From: Chitinophagia bacterium
Lineage (GTDB): Bacteria; Bacteroidota; Bacteroidia; Chitinophagales; Chitinophagaceae
Direction: 5' to 3'
Length of the DNA: 5,249 nucleotides
Assembly (NCBI GenBank): GCA_010027295.1
Contig: RGVM01000225.1
Location: 1 to 5,249, forward strand
Shown here: positions 1 to 5,249 of the stretch, one piece after another
Layout of the letters: each line of letters opens with the position of its first letter
How positions within the stretch are numbered: position 1 is the first letter of the stretch
Position numbers and translations under genes: made by a program
Notes under the pieces: generated by a model
The model's database searches: none
Told to the model about the DNA's origin: nothing
The model's input: only the letters and a program-made list of their open reading frames with translations

Positions 1-57
1 AAGCAGCGCGAGTTGCAGGCTGAGTGGGAACAGGCTCTTTACAATCCTCAATGCCAT
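1..57 (-). CDS. Start of a gene following pxpB, probably 5-oxoprolinase subunit PxpC (partial)
   Basis: An ATG on the minus strand at 57-55 opens a frame that stays open to the window edge, giving 19 codons that begin MALRIVKSLF. It overlaps the last 10 bases of pxpB, as expected for translationally coupled pxpB-pxpC. PxpC (KipA/YbgK family) is the partner subunit of PxpB in ATP-dependent cleavage of 5-oxoproline to glutamate, together with PxpA. The beginning 'RIVKS' can be aligned with the usual 'IIRAG' start, and Q15 falls where family members have the Gln of 'TTVQDxGR'. The Asp, Gly and Arg of that motif are not present here, and the peptide is hydrophobic enough to resemble a membrane or signal segment. 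The identification therefore rests mainly on gene order and remains tentative. Confidence 0.4.
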   Translation of the reverse strand, partial: MALRIVKSLFPLSLQLALL

Positions 58-773
58 GGCTCCGACAGACTTTCAAACTCGTCCTTCCCGATACGCCGGA
101 AACGTACCCGCATACCGGCTTCCAGCAGACAACAGGGTTCCCGCCTCGCATCGAACAGCCTCAGCGGCGTACGACCGATGACCTGCCAGCCCCCGGGCGT
201 CTCGATCGGATAGATACCCGTCTGACGCCCCGCCAGCCCCACCGACCCCGCAGCAATACGCAACCGAGGCTCCGCCCGGCGCGGCACCTCCAACCGTGGA
301 TCCGTCATCCCCATATACGGGAAGCCTGGCACGAAGCCGATCAGATACACACGGTACGTAACCGACGTATGCAACTCGATTACCTTATCGGCAGTGAGGT
401 CGGTATGTCCGGCCACAACATCCAAATCGGGGGCAAAAGCCCCCTCATAGCAAACGGGCACCTCCACCGGCGGAAGCAAAGCCTCCGCCTCACCGTCCAC
501 CCCGTCCGACAGCCGGTCCCCCAGAGCCTTCGCCACCCAGTCGCTCACAGTACCCGCCAAGGCCCCAGCCTCAGAGCGCCGGATCCGCTCCGGATCATAA
601 TATACCGTCAGGGTCGTATAAGAAGGTACCATCTCCTCCATGCCCGCCAACGGCTGTAGCTCCAGGGAACGACGCAAGGACGCGACAAACCTGGCCGCAT
701 CCTCCGATACCACATCGCCGAACGATACGGTCACCGCTCGGTCACCCAAGGCATACACACGCCAGGCACCCAT
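48..773 (-). CDS. pxpB: 5-oxoprolinase subunit PxpB (KipI/YbgJ family)
   Basis: This is a cytoplasmic protein of 241 residues, the normal length for the family. With PxpA and PxpC it forms the prokaryotic 5-oxoprolinase, which hydrolyses pyroglutamate to glutamate using ATP; the Bacillus homologue KipI was first described as an inhibitor of sporulation kinase KinA. Family blocks seen, numbered from the ATG at 773: an early 'LGDRAVTVSFGD' (9-20), 'VPSYTTLTVYYDP' (49-61), 'VEVPVCYEG' (103-111), 'IGFVPGFPYMG' (145-155), and a conserved C-terminal stretch with 'AAGSVGLAGRQTGIYPIETP' followed by 'GGWQVIGRTP' (174-203). An upstream in-frame TTG at 782 would add three residues; the ATG is preferred because it is the stronger codon and puts the first beta strand at the usual distance. 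A minus-strand terminator ends about 30 bases upstream, so the source of the pxpB transcript is unclear: either a promoter close to the gene or read-through. Confidence 0.92.
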   Translation of the reverse strand: MGAWRVYALGDRAVTVSFGDVVSEDAARFVASLRRSLELQPLAGMEEMVPSYTTLTVYYDPERIRRSEAGALAGTVSDWVAKALGDRLSDGVDGEAEALLPPVEVPVCYEGAFAPDLDVVAGHTDLTADKVIELHTSVTYRVYLIGFVPGFPYMGMTDPRLEVPRRAEPRLRIAAGSVGLAGRQTGIYPIETPGGWQVIGRTPLRLFDARREPCCLLEAGMRVRFRRIGKDEFESLSEPWH

Positions 774-802
774 CCCATTCAAGGTACGCGAAACCGGTAG
801 AC

Positions 803-830
803 AAAGAAAAACCGCATCCGGAGATGCGGT
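803..830 (-). terminator. Intrinsic terminator between the small ORF and pxpB
   Basis: Read on the minus strand, CCGCATC (829-823) pairs perfectly with GATGCGG (818-812) across the four-base loop TCCG. An extra A-T pair (830/811) is possible. The stem runs directly into a T-rich tract, TTTTTCTTT (811-803). This is a textbook rho-independent terminator on the minus strand only, since the plus-strand side after the stem has no T tract. It lies 41 bases after the stop of the small ORF at 872-1018 and about 30 bases before the pxpB start. It may end the small-ORF transcript or act as an attenuator ahead of pxpB. Confidence 0.8.
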
Positions 831-835
831 CAGAG

Positions 836-858
836 CACAGGGGGGAGCCTGTCCTGTG
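836..858 (-). other. Hairpin just upstream of the terminator
   Basis: On the minus strand CACAGG (858-853) pairs with CCTGTG (841-836) around an 11-base loop. A flanking GAG/CTC pair could extend the stem past a small bulge. It lies between the small-ORF stop and the terminator stem, so the transcript would end in two consecutive hairpins. The tandem arrangement could stabilise the 3' end, or could allow alternative pairing if the region is a regulatory leader. No T tract follows this hairpin directly. Confidence 0.35.
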
Positions 859-871
859 TTCTCTTTCAGGG

Positions 872-1018
872 TCAGAGGGTAAGCCTACTGTGCTGCTCCC
901 TTCTTGACTTCAGATAGATCCTGATTGGCGAGTAGTCCGCACTACGGAATAACTTGCTCAACAGGCCCCTCAACCAGGAAGTGAGCCGTTGGGTATCCTT
1001 CTTTTCTGTATGTAACAT
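872..1018 (-). CDS. Possible small basic protein, 48 residues, unknown function
   Basis: An ATG at 1018-1016 opens 48 codons ending in TGA at 874-872. The peptide begins MLHTEKKDTQ and is strongly basic: 11 Lys/Arg against 4 Asp/Glu. Residues 12-24 place L12, W15, L16, L19, L20, L23 and F24 on one face, as in an amphipathic helix. A Pro and two short aliphatic/aromatic clusters (IRIYL, 32-36) follow, then an Arg-rich tail. No signal peptide or known family is recognised. Support comes from a promoter-like sequence upstream and a strong terminator 41 bases downstream, which together would make a transcript of about 250 bases. Against it, five of seven Arg codons are AGG or AGA and the base composition is poorer in GC than the neighbouring genes. 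The transcript could instead be a non-coding RNA or a leader of pxpB. The frame is also open upstream of this ATG, so a longer N-terminus is possible but looks less protein-like. Confidence 0.4.
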   Translation of the reverse strand: MLHTEKKDTQRLTSWLRGLLSKLFRSADYSPIRIYLKSRREQHSRLTL

Positions 1019-1028
1019 ATGGAGGGTG

Positions 1029-1060
1029 TTTGACGTACAATATAACGGCGCCTTATTCCG
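1029..1060 (+). promoter_or_regulatory. Candidate rightward promoter for the esterase-polA operon
   Basis: TTTGACG begins at 1029 and TTATTCCG lies at 1053-1060, about 20 bases after the TTTG. The spacing fits a Bacteroidota -33/-7 promoter, and the TTTG element is exact, but the -7 element agrees poorly with TAnnTTTG. It is the best candidate I can see between the pxpB side and the esterase start. It would give a 5' leader of about 90 bases containing the 1102-1120 hairpin. Confidence 0.25.
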
Positions 1061-1089
1061 AATTATTACATAGTTCCTGTTAAAGTCAA
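1058..1089 (-). promoter_or_regulatory. Candidate leftward promoter for the small ORF transcript
   Basis: On the minus strand TTG (1089-1087, within TTGACT) is followed after 21 bases by TAATTCGG (1065-1058). Bacteroidota sigma-ABfr promoters have TTTG or TTG near -33 and TAnnTTTG near -7 with about 19-21 bases between. Here the spacing fits at its upper limit, but only T and G of the TTTG half match. Transcription would start near 1050, about 35 bases upstream of the small ORF ATG. This is a motif match only. Confidence 0.3.
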
Positions 1090-1101
1090 GGGGTCGATGG
1101 A

Positions 1102-1120
1102 GGGGCGTCTCTGGCGCCCC
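1102..1120. repeat. GC-rich inverted repeat (hairpin) in the leader of the esterase gene
   Basis: GGGGCG (1102-1107) is perfectly complementary to CGCCCC (1115-1120) across the loop TCTCTGG. All six pairs are G-C, so the stem would be stable on either strand. No T tract follows on either strand, so it is not a typical intrinsic terminator. It sits about 40 bases before the ATG at 1161 and could be an mRNA structure or an operator-like element. Confidence 0.4.
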
Positions 1121-1160
1121 AACGGTACATTGACTACCTTCACACCCCAATCCCAAAGGC

Positions 1161-1889
1161 ATGCGCAGAGAACTCAACGGATGGTACAGCCCCTCCCTCG
1201 GGAAGGACATGCCCATCGTAACCTACGGACACTACGGTCCCGCCCTCCTCCTCATTCCTACGGCCGCGGCTGACTACCTGGAATATGAACGCTTCCAACT
1301 GGTGGATTCCCTGGCCCCCTTCATCGAGACAGGACGCCTGAAAGTATTTTCCGTCAATAGCATCAACACCGAGAGCTGGCTGAACAACGAGATGGAACCG
1401 TCCCACAAAGCCATCCGCCACAACCAGTTCAACGAATACGTATTCAACGAAGTCCTTCCCTTCATCCGTAACAGCACCTCGTCAGAAACCCCCATCATCG
1501 CCTCGGGCGCCTCATTCGGAGCCCTACATGCCATGAACCTCTTCCTCAAGAGGCCCGACCTCCTGCAGGGCGCACTGTCCATGAGCGGCGTCTACGACCT
1601 CACCGACTATACCAAAGGCTTTTACGACGACCAGGTCTATTTCAACTCCCCCATCCACTACATTCCCAACCTCGAAGACCACGCCATCCTCGAACGTATC
1701 CGCGCCGGCCGGCTCGTCATCGCCACCGGCAGCGGCAGCTATGAGGACCCGGAGGCCAACCGCCGTTTCTCAGGGGTCCTGCAGTCAAAGTCCATCCCGC
1801 ATGTGTTTGAAGACTGGGGACCGAACCGCCACCACGACTGGCCCACCTGGCGCGACATGCTCCCCAACCTCATATCCCGACACTTCTGA
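1161..1889 (+). CDS. Alpha/beta-hydrolase esterase, COG4947-like (esterase D family)
   Basis: The 242-residue product looks like the compact putative esterases of COG4947, related to esterase D/S-formylglutathione hydrolase. The nucleophile elbow is G116-A-S118-F-G120 within 'IIASGASFGALHAM', giving Ser118 as nucleophile. The C-terminal 'RHHDWPTWRDML' (223-234) supplies the catalytic His, most likely H225. The acid is not certain; E195 or D196 in 'GSGSYEDPEAN' are candidates. No signal peptide or membrane segment is visible, so a cytoplasmic location is inferred. The natural substrate is unknown. The ATG at 1161 is the first in the frame after an in-frame TGA at 1131-1133, and the N-terminal 'NGWYSPSLGKDMPIVTYGHYGP' resembles the usual opening strands of the family, so the start is well supported. 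It ends 8 bases before polA and is probably co-transcribed with it. Confidence 0.85.
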   Translation: MRRELNGWYSPSLGKDMPIVTYGHYGPALLLIPTAAADYLEYERFQLVDSLAPFIETGRLKVFSVNSINTESWLNNEMEPSHKAIRHNQFNEYVFNEVLPFIRNSTSSETPIIASGASFGALHAMNLFLKRPDLLQGALSMSGVYDLTDYTKGFYDDQVYFNSPIHYIPNLEDHAILERIRAGRLVIATGSGSYEDPEANRRFSGVLQSKSIPHVFEDWGPNRHHDWPTWRDMLPNLISRHF

Positions 1890-1897
1890 CCAGACAT

Positions 1898-2830
1898 ATG
1901 GAGAAAAAACTCTTCCTGCTCGACGCCTTCGCCCTCATCTTTCGCGCTTACTACGCCCTGGTACGCAGTCCCCGCATCACCAGCAAGGGCCGAAACACGA
2001 ATGCCCAGTTCGGCTTCACCAACACCCTCATCGACCTCCTCAACAAGCAGAAGCCCACCCACATGGCGGTCTGCTTCGACACCGACGCCCCCACGGAAAG
2101 GCATACAGACTTCTCCGACTACAAGGCCAACCGCCAGGAGACGCCCGAAGACATCCTCCTGTCCGTCCCCGATATCAAACGCATCATCCGGGGCTTCAAC
2201 ATCCCTATCCTCGAGACCGACGGATACGAGGCCGACGATGTCGTCGGCACCCTCGCCAAACAGGCCGAGAAGGCCGGCTACGAAGTGTTCATGGTCACTC
2301 CCGACAAGGACTACGGACAGCTCGTCTCCGACCGGATACGCATCTACAAACCTCCCTACCAGGGGGGCGACTTCGAAATCCTAGGTCCCGAACAGGTATG
2401 CGCCAAATGGAATATCCAGCGCGTGGATCAGGTCATCGACATCCTGGGCCTCATGGGCGACTCCGTCGACAACATCCCCGGCATCCCCGGCATCGGGGAG
2501 AAGACGGCGGCCAAACTGCTGGCGGAGTTCGACACCCTCGAAAACGTGCTCGACAACGCCGACAACATCAAGGGCGCCATGGGAGAGAAGATCCGAAAAG
2601 GGCGCGACCTGGCCCTCATGTCGAAAAAACTCGCCACCATCATCACCAACGTCCCGGTCCATTTCCACGAGGAAGACTTCAGCGTGCGCGAAATGGACAA
2701 GGAGGCCCTGCGCACGGTTTTCGGAGAACTCGAATTCAGGACACTGGGACGCAGGATTCTCGGGGAAGAGCTCGACATCCCGGAAACTGACCGTAAGCCG
2801 TCCAGCAGGACCTTTTCGGACAGCCGATAG
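1898..2830 (+). CDS. polA: DNA polymerase I, N-terminal 5'-nuclease part (frame-disrupted polA)
   Basis: This frame encodes the FEN-like 5'-3' exonuclease domain of DNA polymerase I, which removes RNA primers and repair flaps. The first 300 codons are good PolA sequence. Metal and DNA ligands are intact: D9 in 'LLDAFAL', D61 in 'CFDTD', 'DYKANR' (74-79), 'YEADD' (110-114), 'TPDKDYGQLV' (134-143), 'GDSVDN' (187-192), then the helix-hairpin-helix 'GIPGIGEKTA' (195-204). The domain closes with 'ELEFRTLGRRILGEELDIPE', as in Bacteroidota PolA. After K300 the frame gives ten residues with no family resemblance (PSSRTFSDSR) and stops at 2828-2830. The rest of polA continues in the -1 frame. The start is the first ATG, 8 bases after the esterase stop. 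If the disruption is real, this ORF alone would yield a free 5' nuclease. Confidence 0.9.
   Translation: MEKKLFLLDAFALIFRAYYALVRSPRITSKGRNTNAQFGFTNTLIDLLNKQKPTHMAVCFDTDAPTERHTDFSDYKANRQETPEDILLSVPDIKRIIRGFNIPILETDGYEADDVVGTLAKQAEKAGYEVFMVTPDKDYGQLVSDRIRIYKPPYQGGDFEILGPEQVCAKWNIQRVDQVIDILGLMGDSVDNIPGIPGIGEKTAAKLLAEFDTLENVLDNADNIKGAMGEKIRKGRDLALMSKKLATIITNVPVHFHEEDFSVREMDKEALRTVFGELEFRTLGRRILGEELDIPETDRKPSSRTFSDSR
2791..2830 (+). other. polA: Frame break in polA (-1 shift, or one base missing)
   Basis: The upstream frame runs to TAG at 2828-2830. The downstream frame opens right after TAA at 2794-2796. The switch must therefore fall between 2797 and about 2828. Frame +1 read from 2797 gives AVQQDLFGQP, which carries the 'Q-x-DLFG' linker motif of Bacteroidota PolA. 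The upstream frame's alternative ending does not resemble the family. One extra G at 2797/2798 (AAG GCC instead of AAGCC) joins the halves as ETDRK-AVQQDLFG. A missing T in the TTTT run at 2813-2816 is a second possibility but would destroy the QQDLFG motif. In the overlap I find no X-XXY-YYZ slippery heptamer in the upstream frame. Confidence 0.85.
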
Positions 2831-2979
2831 ATAACCCTAAGCCAGCCGCCGCACCCGAAAGAACGGATACCGACACCGCAGGCACGGTCTGGAAAGCCGA
2901 AAGGAACATCCATAACACTCCGCACGAGTACCATACTGTCGAGGGAGCGGAAGCCCTTGCCAGCCTGGTCAGCACACTC

Positions 2980-4719
2980 ATGCTACAACAGGAGGTCTGT
3001 TTCGATACCGAAACCACCGGCCTCGATGCCAACAACACCGAACTGGTAGGACTGAGTTTCGCCTGCAAGCAGGGGGAAGCCTGGTATGTCCCCTGCCCGG
3101 CAGACAAGGATGCCACCCGGGAGATTCTGTCGGTACTGGCTCCCGTCTTCGCCCGTCAGGACATACGATGGGTGGGACAGAACCTCAAGTACGACATGCT
3201 CGTCCTCCGCTGGTACGGCTACCAACTGGCAGGCGAGGTCTTCGATACCATGGTCGCGCATTACGTCATCGAGCCCGAAGGCAAGCGTTCCATGGACTTG
3301 CTCAGTGCCCAGTATCTCGGCTACGAGCCGGTGCCCATCACCGAGCTGATCGGCAAGAAGGGTAAGGGACAGGGCACGATGCGCGACGTCGAAGTCGAAA
3401 AGGTCAGGGAATACGCCGGCGAGGACGCCGACATCACCCTCCAGCTCAAATACGTCTTCCTCCCCAAACTATCCGAGAAGGAGGTGGAAAAAGTATTCTA
3501 CGAGGTCGACAACCCGCTCGTCAAGGTGCTCGCCGACATGGAATACGAAGGGGTCGCCATCGATGTGGGGTTCCTGAACGAGTATTCGAAGGAACTCGAC
3601 AGGGAGGCAAAGCTGGCCGAGAACAAGGTCTTCCAGGCGGCAGGCGTCCGTTTCAACCTCGCGTCGCCCCGTCAACTGGGGGAGGTCCTCTTCGAGAAAC
3701 TCAAGCTCGACCCCAACGCCAAGAAGACCAAGACAGGCCAGTACGCCACCGGGGAGGACGTCCTCCTCAAACTGGCCCATAACAACCCGATCGTCGAAGA
3801 CATCCTAGCGTTTCGGGAGCTCACCAAACTCAAATCGACCTACGTCGATACGCTCCCGCAGCTCATCAACCCAAAATCCGGCCGCGTCCATACCTCCTAC
3901 GCCCAGGCCGTCGCCGTGACCGGACGGCTGGCCAGCAACAATCCCAACCTGCAGAACATCCCCGTCAGAACCGACCGCGGGAAGGAGATCCGAAAAGCCT
4001 TCATACCCCGGGACTCCAACCATGTACTGCTGTCCGCCGACTACTCCCAGATAGAACTGCGCATCGTCGCCGCCATCAGTGGCGACCCCAACATGTGCGA
4101 GGCCTTCCGTCAGGGCAAGGACATCCACACCGCCACCGCCGCCAGAGTGTACGGCGTGCCTGAAGAGGAGGTCACTAAGGAACAGCGCTACAAGGCCAAG
4201 AGCGTCAACTTCGGCATCATCTACGGACAGGGTGCTTTCGGACTGGCCGACAACCTCGGCATCAGCCGCAGCGAGGCCAAGGCCATCATCGACAACTATC
4301 GGAAGGAGTTCGCCGGCATCACCTCCTACATGGACGACACGATCGCCTTCGCCCGCGAGAAGGGATATGTCCAGACACTCATGGGCCGGAAGAGATGGCT
4401 GCGCGACATCAACTCCTCCAACTTCACCGTGAGAGGGTTCGCCGAACGGAACGCCATCAACTCGCCCATCCAGGGCTCCGCTGCCGACATGATCAAGATG
4501 GCCATGATACGTATCCATCGCGAGATGCGCAGATGCGGCATGAAGAGCCGGATGATCATGCAGGTGCACGACGAACTCGTCTTCGACGTCGTCGCCGACG
4601 AGAAGGATGCCATGCGATCGCTCGTCGTCGACAACATGGCCGCCGCACTCCCGCTCCCCAACGAAGTGCCCGTCCTCGCAGAGGCGGGATTCGGACTCAA
4701 CTGGCTCGAAGCGCATTGA
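2980..4719 (+). CDS. polA: DNA polymerase I, proofreading and polymerase part (Klenow-like; frame-disrupted polA)
   Basis: The frame is open from 2797 to 4719 (640 sense codons), but its first possible start is ATG 2980; no ATG, GTG or TTG precedes it. Numbering from that Met: 3'-5' exonuclease motifs ExoI 'FDTET' (8-12), ExoII 'GQNLKYD' (66-72) and ExoIII 'YAGEDAD' (145-151) are all present, so proofreading should be active. Polymerase motifs: 'TGRLASNNPNLQNIP' (314-328), motif A 'SADYSQIELR' (352-361, catalytic D354), motif B 'RYKAKSVNFGIIYG' (403-416, with K407 and F411) and motif C 'VHDELVFD' (529-536, catalytic D531). 'NSPIQGSAAD' lies at 494-503. The C-terminus ends at '..NWLEAH' as usual. 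A start at 2980 would drop the first strand and helix of the exonuclease domain, so it is unlikely to be a natural start. In the joined protein this Met would be about residue 362 of 941. The gene ends 20 bases before the acyltransferase. Confidence 0.92.
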   Translation: MLQQEVCFDTETTGLDANNTELVGLSFACKQGEAWYVPCPADKDATREILSVLAPVFARQDIRWVGQNLKYDMLVLRWYGYQLAGEVFDTMVAHYVIEPEGKRSMDLLSAQYLGYEPVPITELIGKKGKGQGTMRDVEVEKVREYAGEDADITLQLKYVFLPKLSEKEVEKVFYEVDNPLVKVLADMEYEGVAIDVGFLNEYSKELDREAKLAENKVFQAAGVRFNLASPRQLGEVLFEKLKLDPNAKKTKTGQYATGEDVLLKLAHNNPIVEDILAFRELTKLKSTYVDTLPQLINPKSGRVHTSYAQAVAVTGRLASNNPNLQNIPVRTDRGKEIRKAFIPRDSNHVLLSADYSQIELRIVAAISGDPNMCEAFRQGKDIHTATAARVYGVPEEEVTKEQRYKAKSVNFGIIYGQGAFGLADNLGISRSEAKAIIDNYRKEFAGITSYMDDTIAFAREKGYVQTLMGRKRWLRDINSSNFTVRGFAERNAINSPIQGSAADMIKMAMIRIHREMRRCGMKSRMIMQVHDELVFDVVADEKDAMRSLVVDNMAAALPLPNEVPVLAEAGFGLNWLEAH

Positions 4720-4739
4720 CCCACGAATACCACACTCCC

Positions 4740-5249
4740 ATGATCACAAGGCTCTTCGTCTGGTGGTTCCGGCTCAAGGGATGGAAAGTCGGCGAGAACA
4801 TCCCGCCCGACTTGAAAAAGGCCGTTGTCATCGCGGCACCACACACGTCCAACTGGGACTTCGTATACGCCCTCGCCACCTTCCGCATCCTCGGCACTCG
4901 GGTGAACTACCTCGTCAAGCACCAGGCCTACCGCTTCCCCTTCAAGCGACTGCTTGACAACACCGGCGCCATACCCGTCGAACGCAGCCGCAGCCACAAC
5001 TTCGTCGAACAGTTCATCGGCATGTTCCGGGAGAGGGAATCCCTCTATCTTTTGATACCCGCCGAAGGAACCCGCAGCCGGGTCTCAAAATGGAAGAGCG
5101 GCTTCTACCACACCGCCCTCGGCGCCGGTGTGCCCATCATGCTGGGCTATCTCGACTTCGAGAACCGCATCGCCGGCTTCGGTCCCGTCTTCCACCCTAC
5201 CGGCGACAAGGAGGCCGACATGGCCGTCATCCGCGAGTTCTACCGGAAC
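4740..5249 (+). CDS. PlsC-like lysophospholipid acyltransferase (3' end outside the window)
   Basis: ATG at 4740 opens a frame of 170 codons that is still open at the last base. The sequence fits the short (about 180-200 residues) acyltransferases of the PlsC/LPLAT superfamily, common in Bacteroidota and often labelled 1-acyl-glycerol-3-phosphate acyltransferase. Motif I is H35-TSNW-D40 (HX4D, catalytic His-Asp). A substrate-side block 'NTGAIPVERSRS' follows (74-85). The 'PAEGTRSR' block (107-114) holds the EGTR motif, and 'KSGFYHTALGAGVPIMLGYL' is the usual stretch after it. The N-terminal 'LFVWWFRLKGW' is short and hydrophobic/aromatic and may mediate peripheral membrane contact; there is no full transmembrane helix. 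Such enzymes transfer acyl groups from acyl-CoA or acyl-ACP to lysophospholipids or related lipids, but the exact substrate cannot be told. It follows polA by 20 bases with no terminator between, so it is likely in the same operon. Confidence 0.85.
   Translation, partial: MITRLFVWWFRLKGWKVGENIPPDLKKAVVIAAPHTSNWDFVYALATFRILGTRVNYLVKHQAYRFPFKRLLDNTGAIPVERSRSHNFVEQFIGMFRERESLYLLIPAEGTRSRVSKWKSGFYHTALGAGVPIMLGYLDFENRIAGFGPVFHPTGDKEADMAVIREFYRN

Noticed and set aside
24..659. A 211-codon plus-strand open frame opposite pxpB
   Set aside because: It is antisense to a gene with clear family motifs. The product is rich in Arg, Pro and His and has no recognisable domain.
932..945. Short perfect stem GTAGT-CCGC-ACTAC
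   Set aside because: Five base pairs with a tetraloop is too small to support an RNA gene by itself. It lies inside the small ORF and no tRNA or known RNA fold could be built around it.
774..1160. tRNA, CRISPR array, insertion sequence or attachment site in the intergenic region
   Set aside because: I found no cloverleaf, no spaced direct repeats, no terminal inverted repeats and no transposase fragment in either strand.
1741..2790. A 349-codon plus-strand open frame crossing the esterase end and the polA start
   Set aside because: The product is dominated by Arg, Pro, His and Gly and spans two real genes in another frame. It is a compositional shadow.
2797..2830. Programmed -1 ribosomal frameshifting in polA
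   Set aside because: No X-XXY-YYZ heptamer is present in the upstream frame. The nearest candidate, C-TTT-TCG, would re-pair poorly, and polA is not known to me as a recoded gene. It is kept only as a minor alternative to a deletion or sequence error.
2980..2982. ATG 2980 as the natural start of a separately encoded Klenow-type polymerase
   Set aside because: It would remove the first strand and helix of the exonuclease domain, while conserved PolA linker sequence (QQDLFG) is still readable in frame upstream of it.
3805..4716. A 303-codon open frame on the minus strand opposite polA
   Set aside because: It lies entirely antisense to the well-conserved polymerase domain. Its product is rich in Gly, Val, Asp and His without any motif, as expected from the reverse complement of GC-biased codons.

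Overview
The window looks like ordinary chromosomal sequence from a moderately GC-rich member of the Bacteroidota, probably Bacteroidales. The main evidence is the DNA polymerase I. Its 5'-nuclease half reads like Bacteroidales PolA, with the 'GYEADD', 'TPDKDYGQLV' and 'LMGDSVDNIPG' blocks, and a 'QQDLFG' linker motif leads into a proofreading domain with intact catalytic residues. Genes also lack clear Shine-Dalgarno sequences and start on ATG shortly after the preceding stop. The genus cannot be fixed from this sequence alone.

Layout. On the minus strand at the left are pxpB (48-773), a 5-oxoprolinase subunit, and the first codons of a partner gene, probably pxpC, overlapping its end and leaving the window at base 1. 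Next is a region of nearly 390 bases (774-1160) without a recognised gene. Its minus strand carries a plausible 48-codon small ORF (872-1018) followed by a convincing intrinsic terminator (803-830), which stands only about 30 bases before the pxpB start. Promoter-like TTGAC elements face each other on the two strands around 1030-1089, and a GC-rich hairpin lies in the probable leader of the rightward genes.

On the plus strand, three tightly spaced genes probably form one operon: a COG4947-like alpha/beta-hydrolase esterase (1161-1889), polA (1898-4719), and a short PlsC-type lysophospholipid acyltransferase (4740 to the window end, 3' truncated). Gaps are 8 and 20 bases.

The most notable observation is that polA is split by a -1 reading-frame change between about 2797 and 2830. 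The 5'-nuclease domain lies in one frame (1898-2797). The proofreading and polymerase domains lie in another (2797-4719). Both halves keep every key motif and contain no other lesion. Adding one G at 2797/2798 restores a roughly 941-residue polymerase of normal size. I see no classical slippery heptamer, so a single-base deletion or a sequence error is more likely than programmed frameshifting. I found no CRISPR array, mobile element, tRNA or rRNA, and no clear sign of a new multi-gene system.
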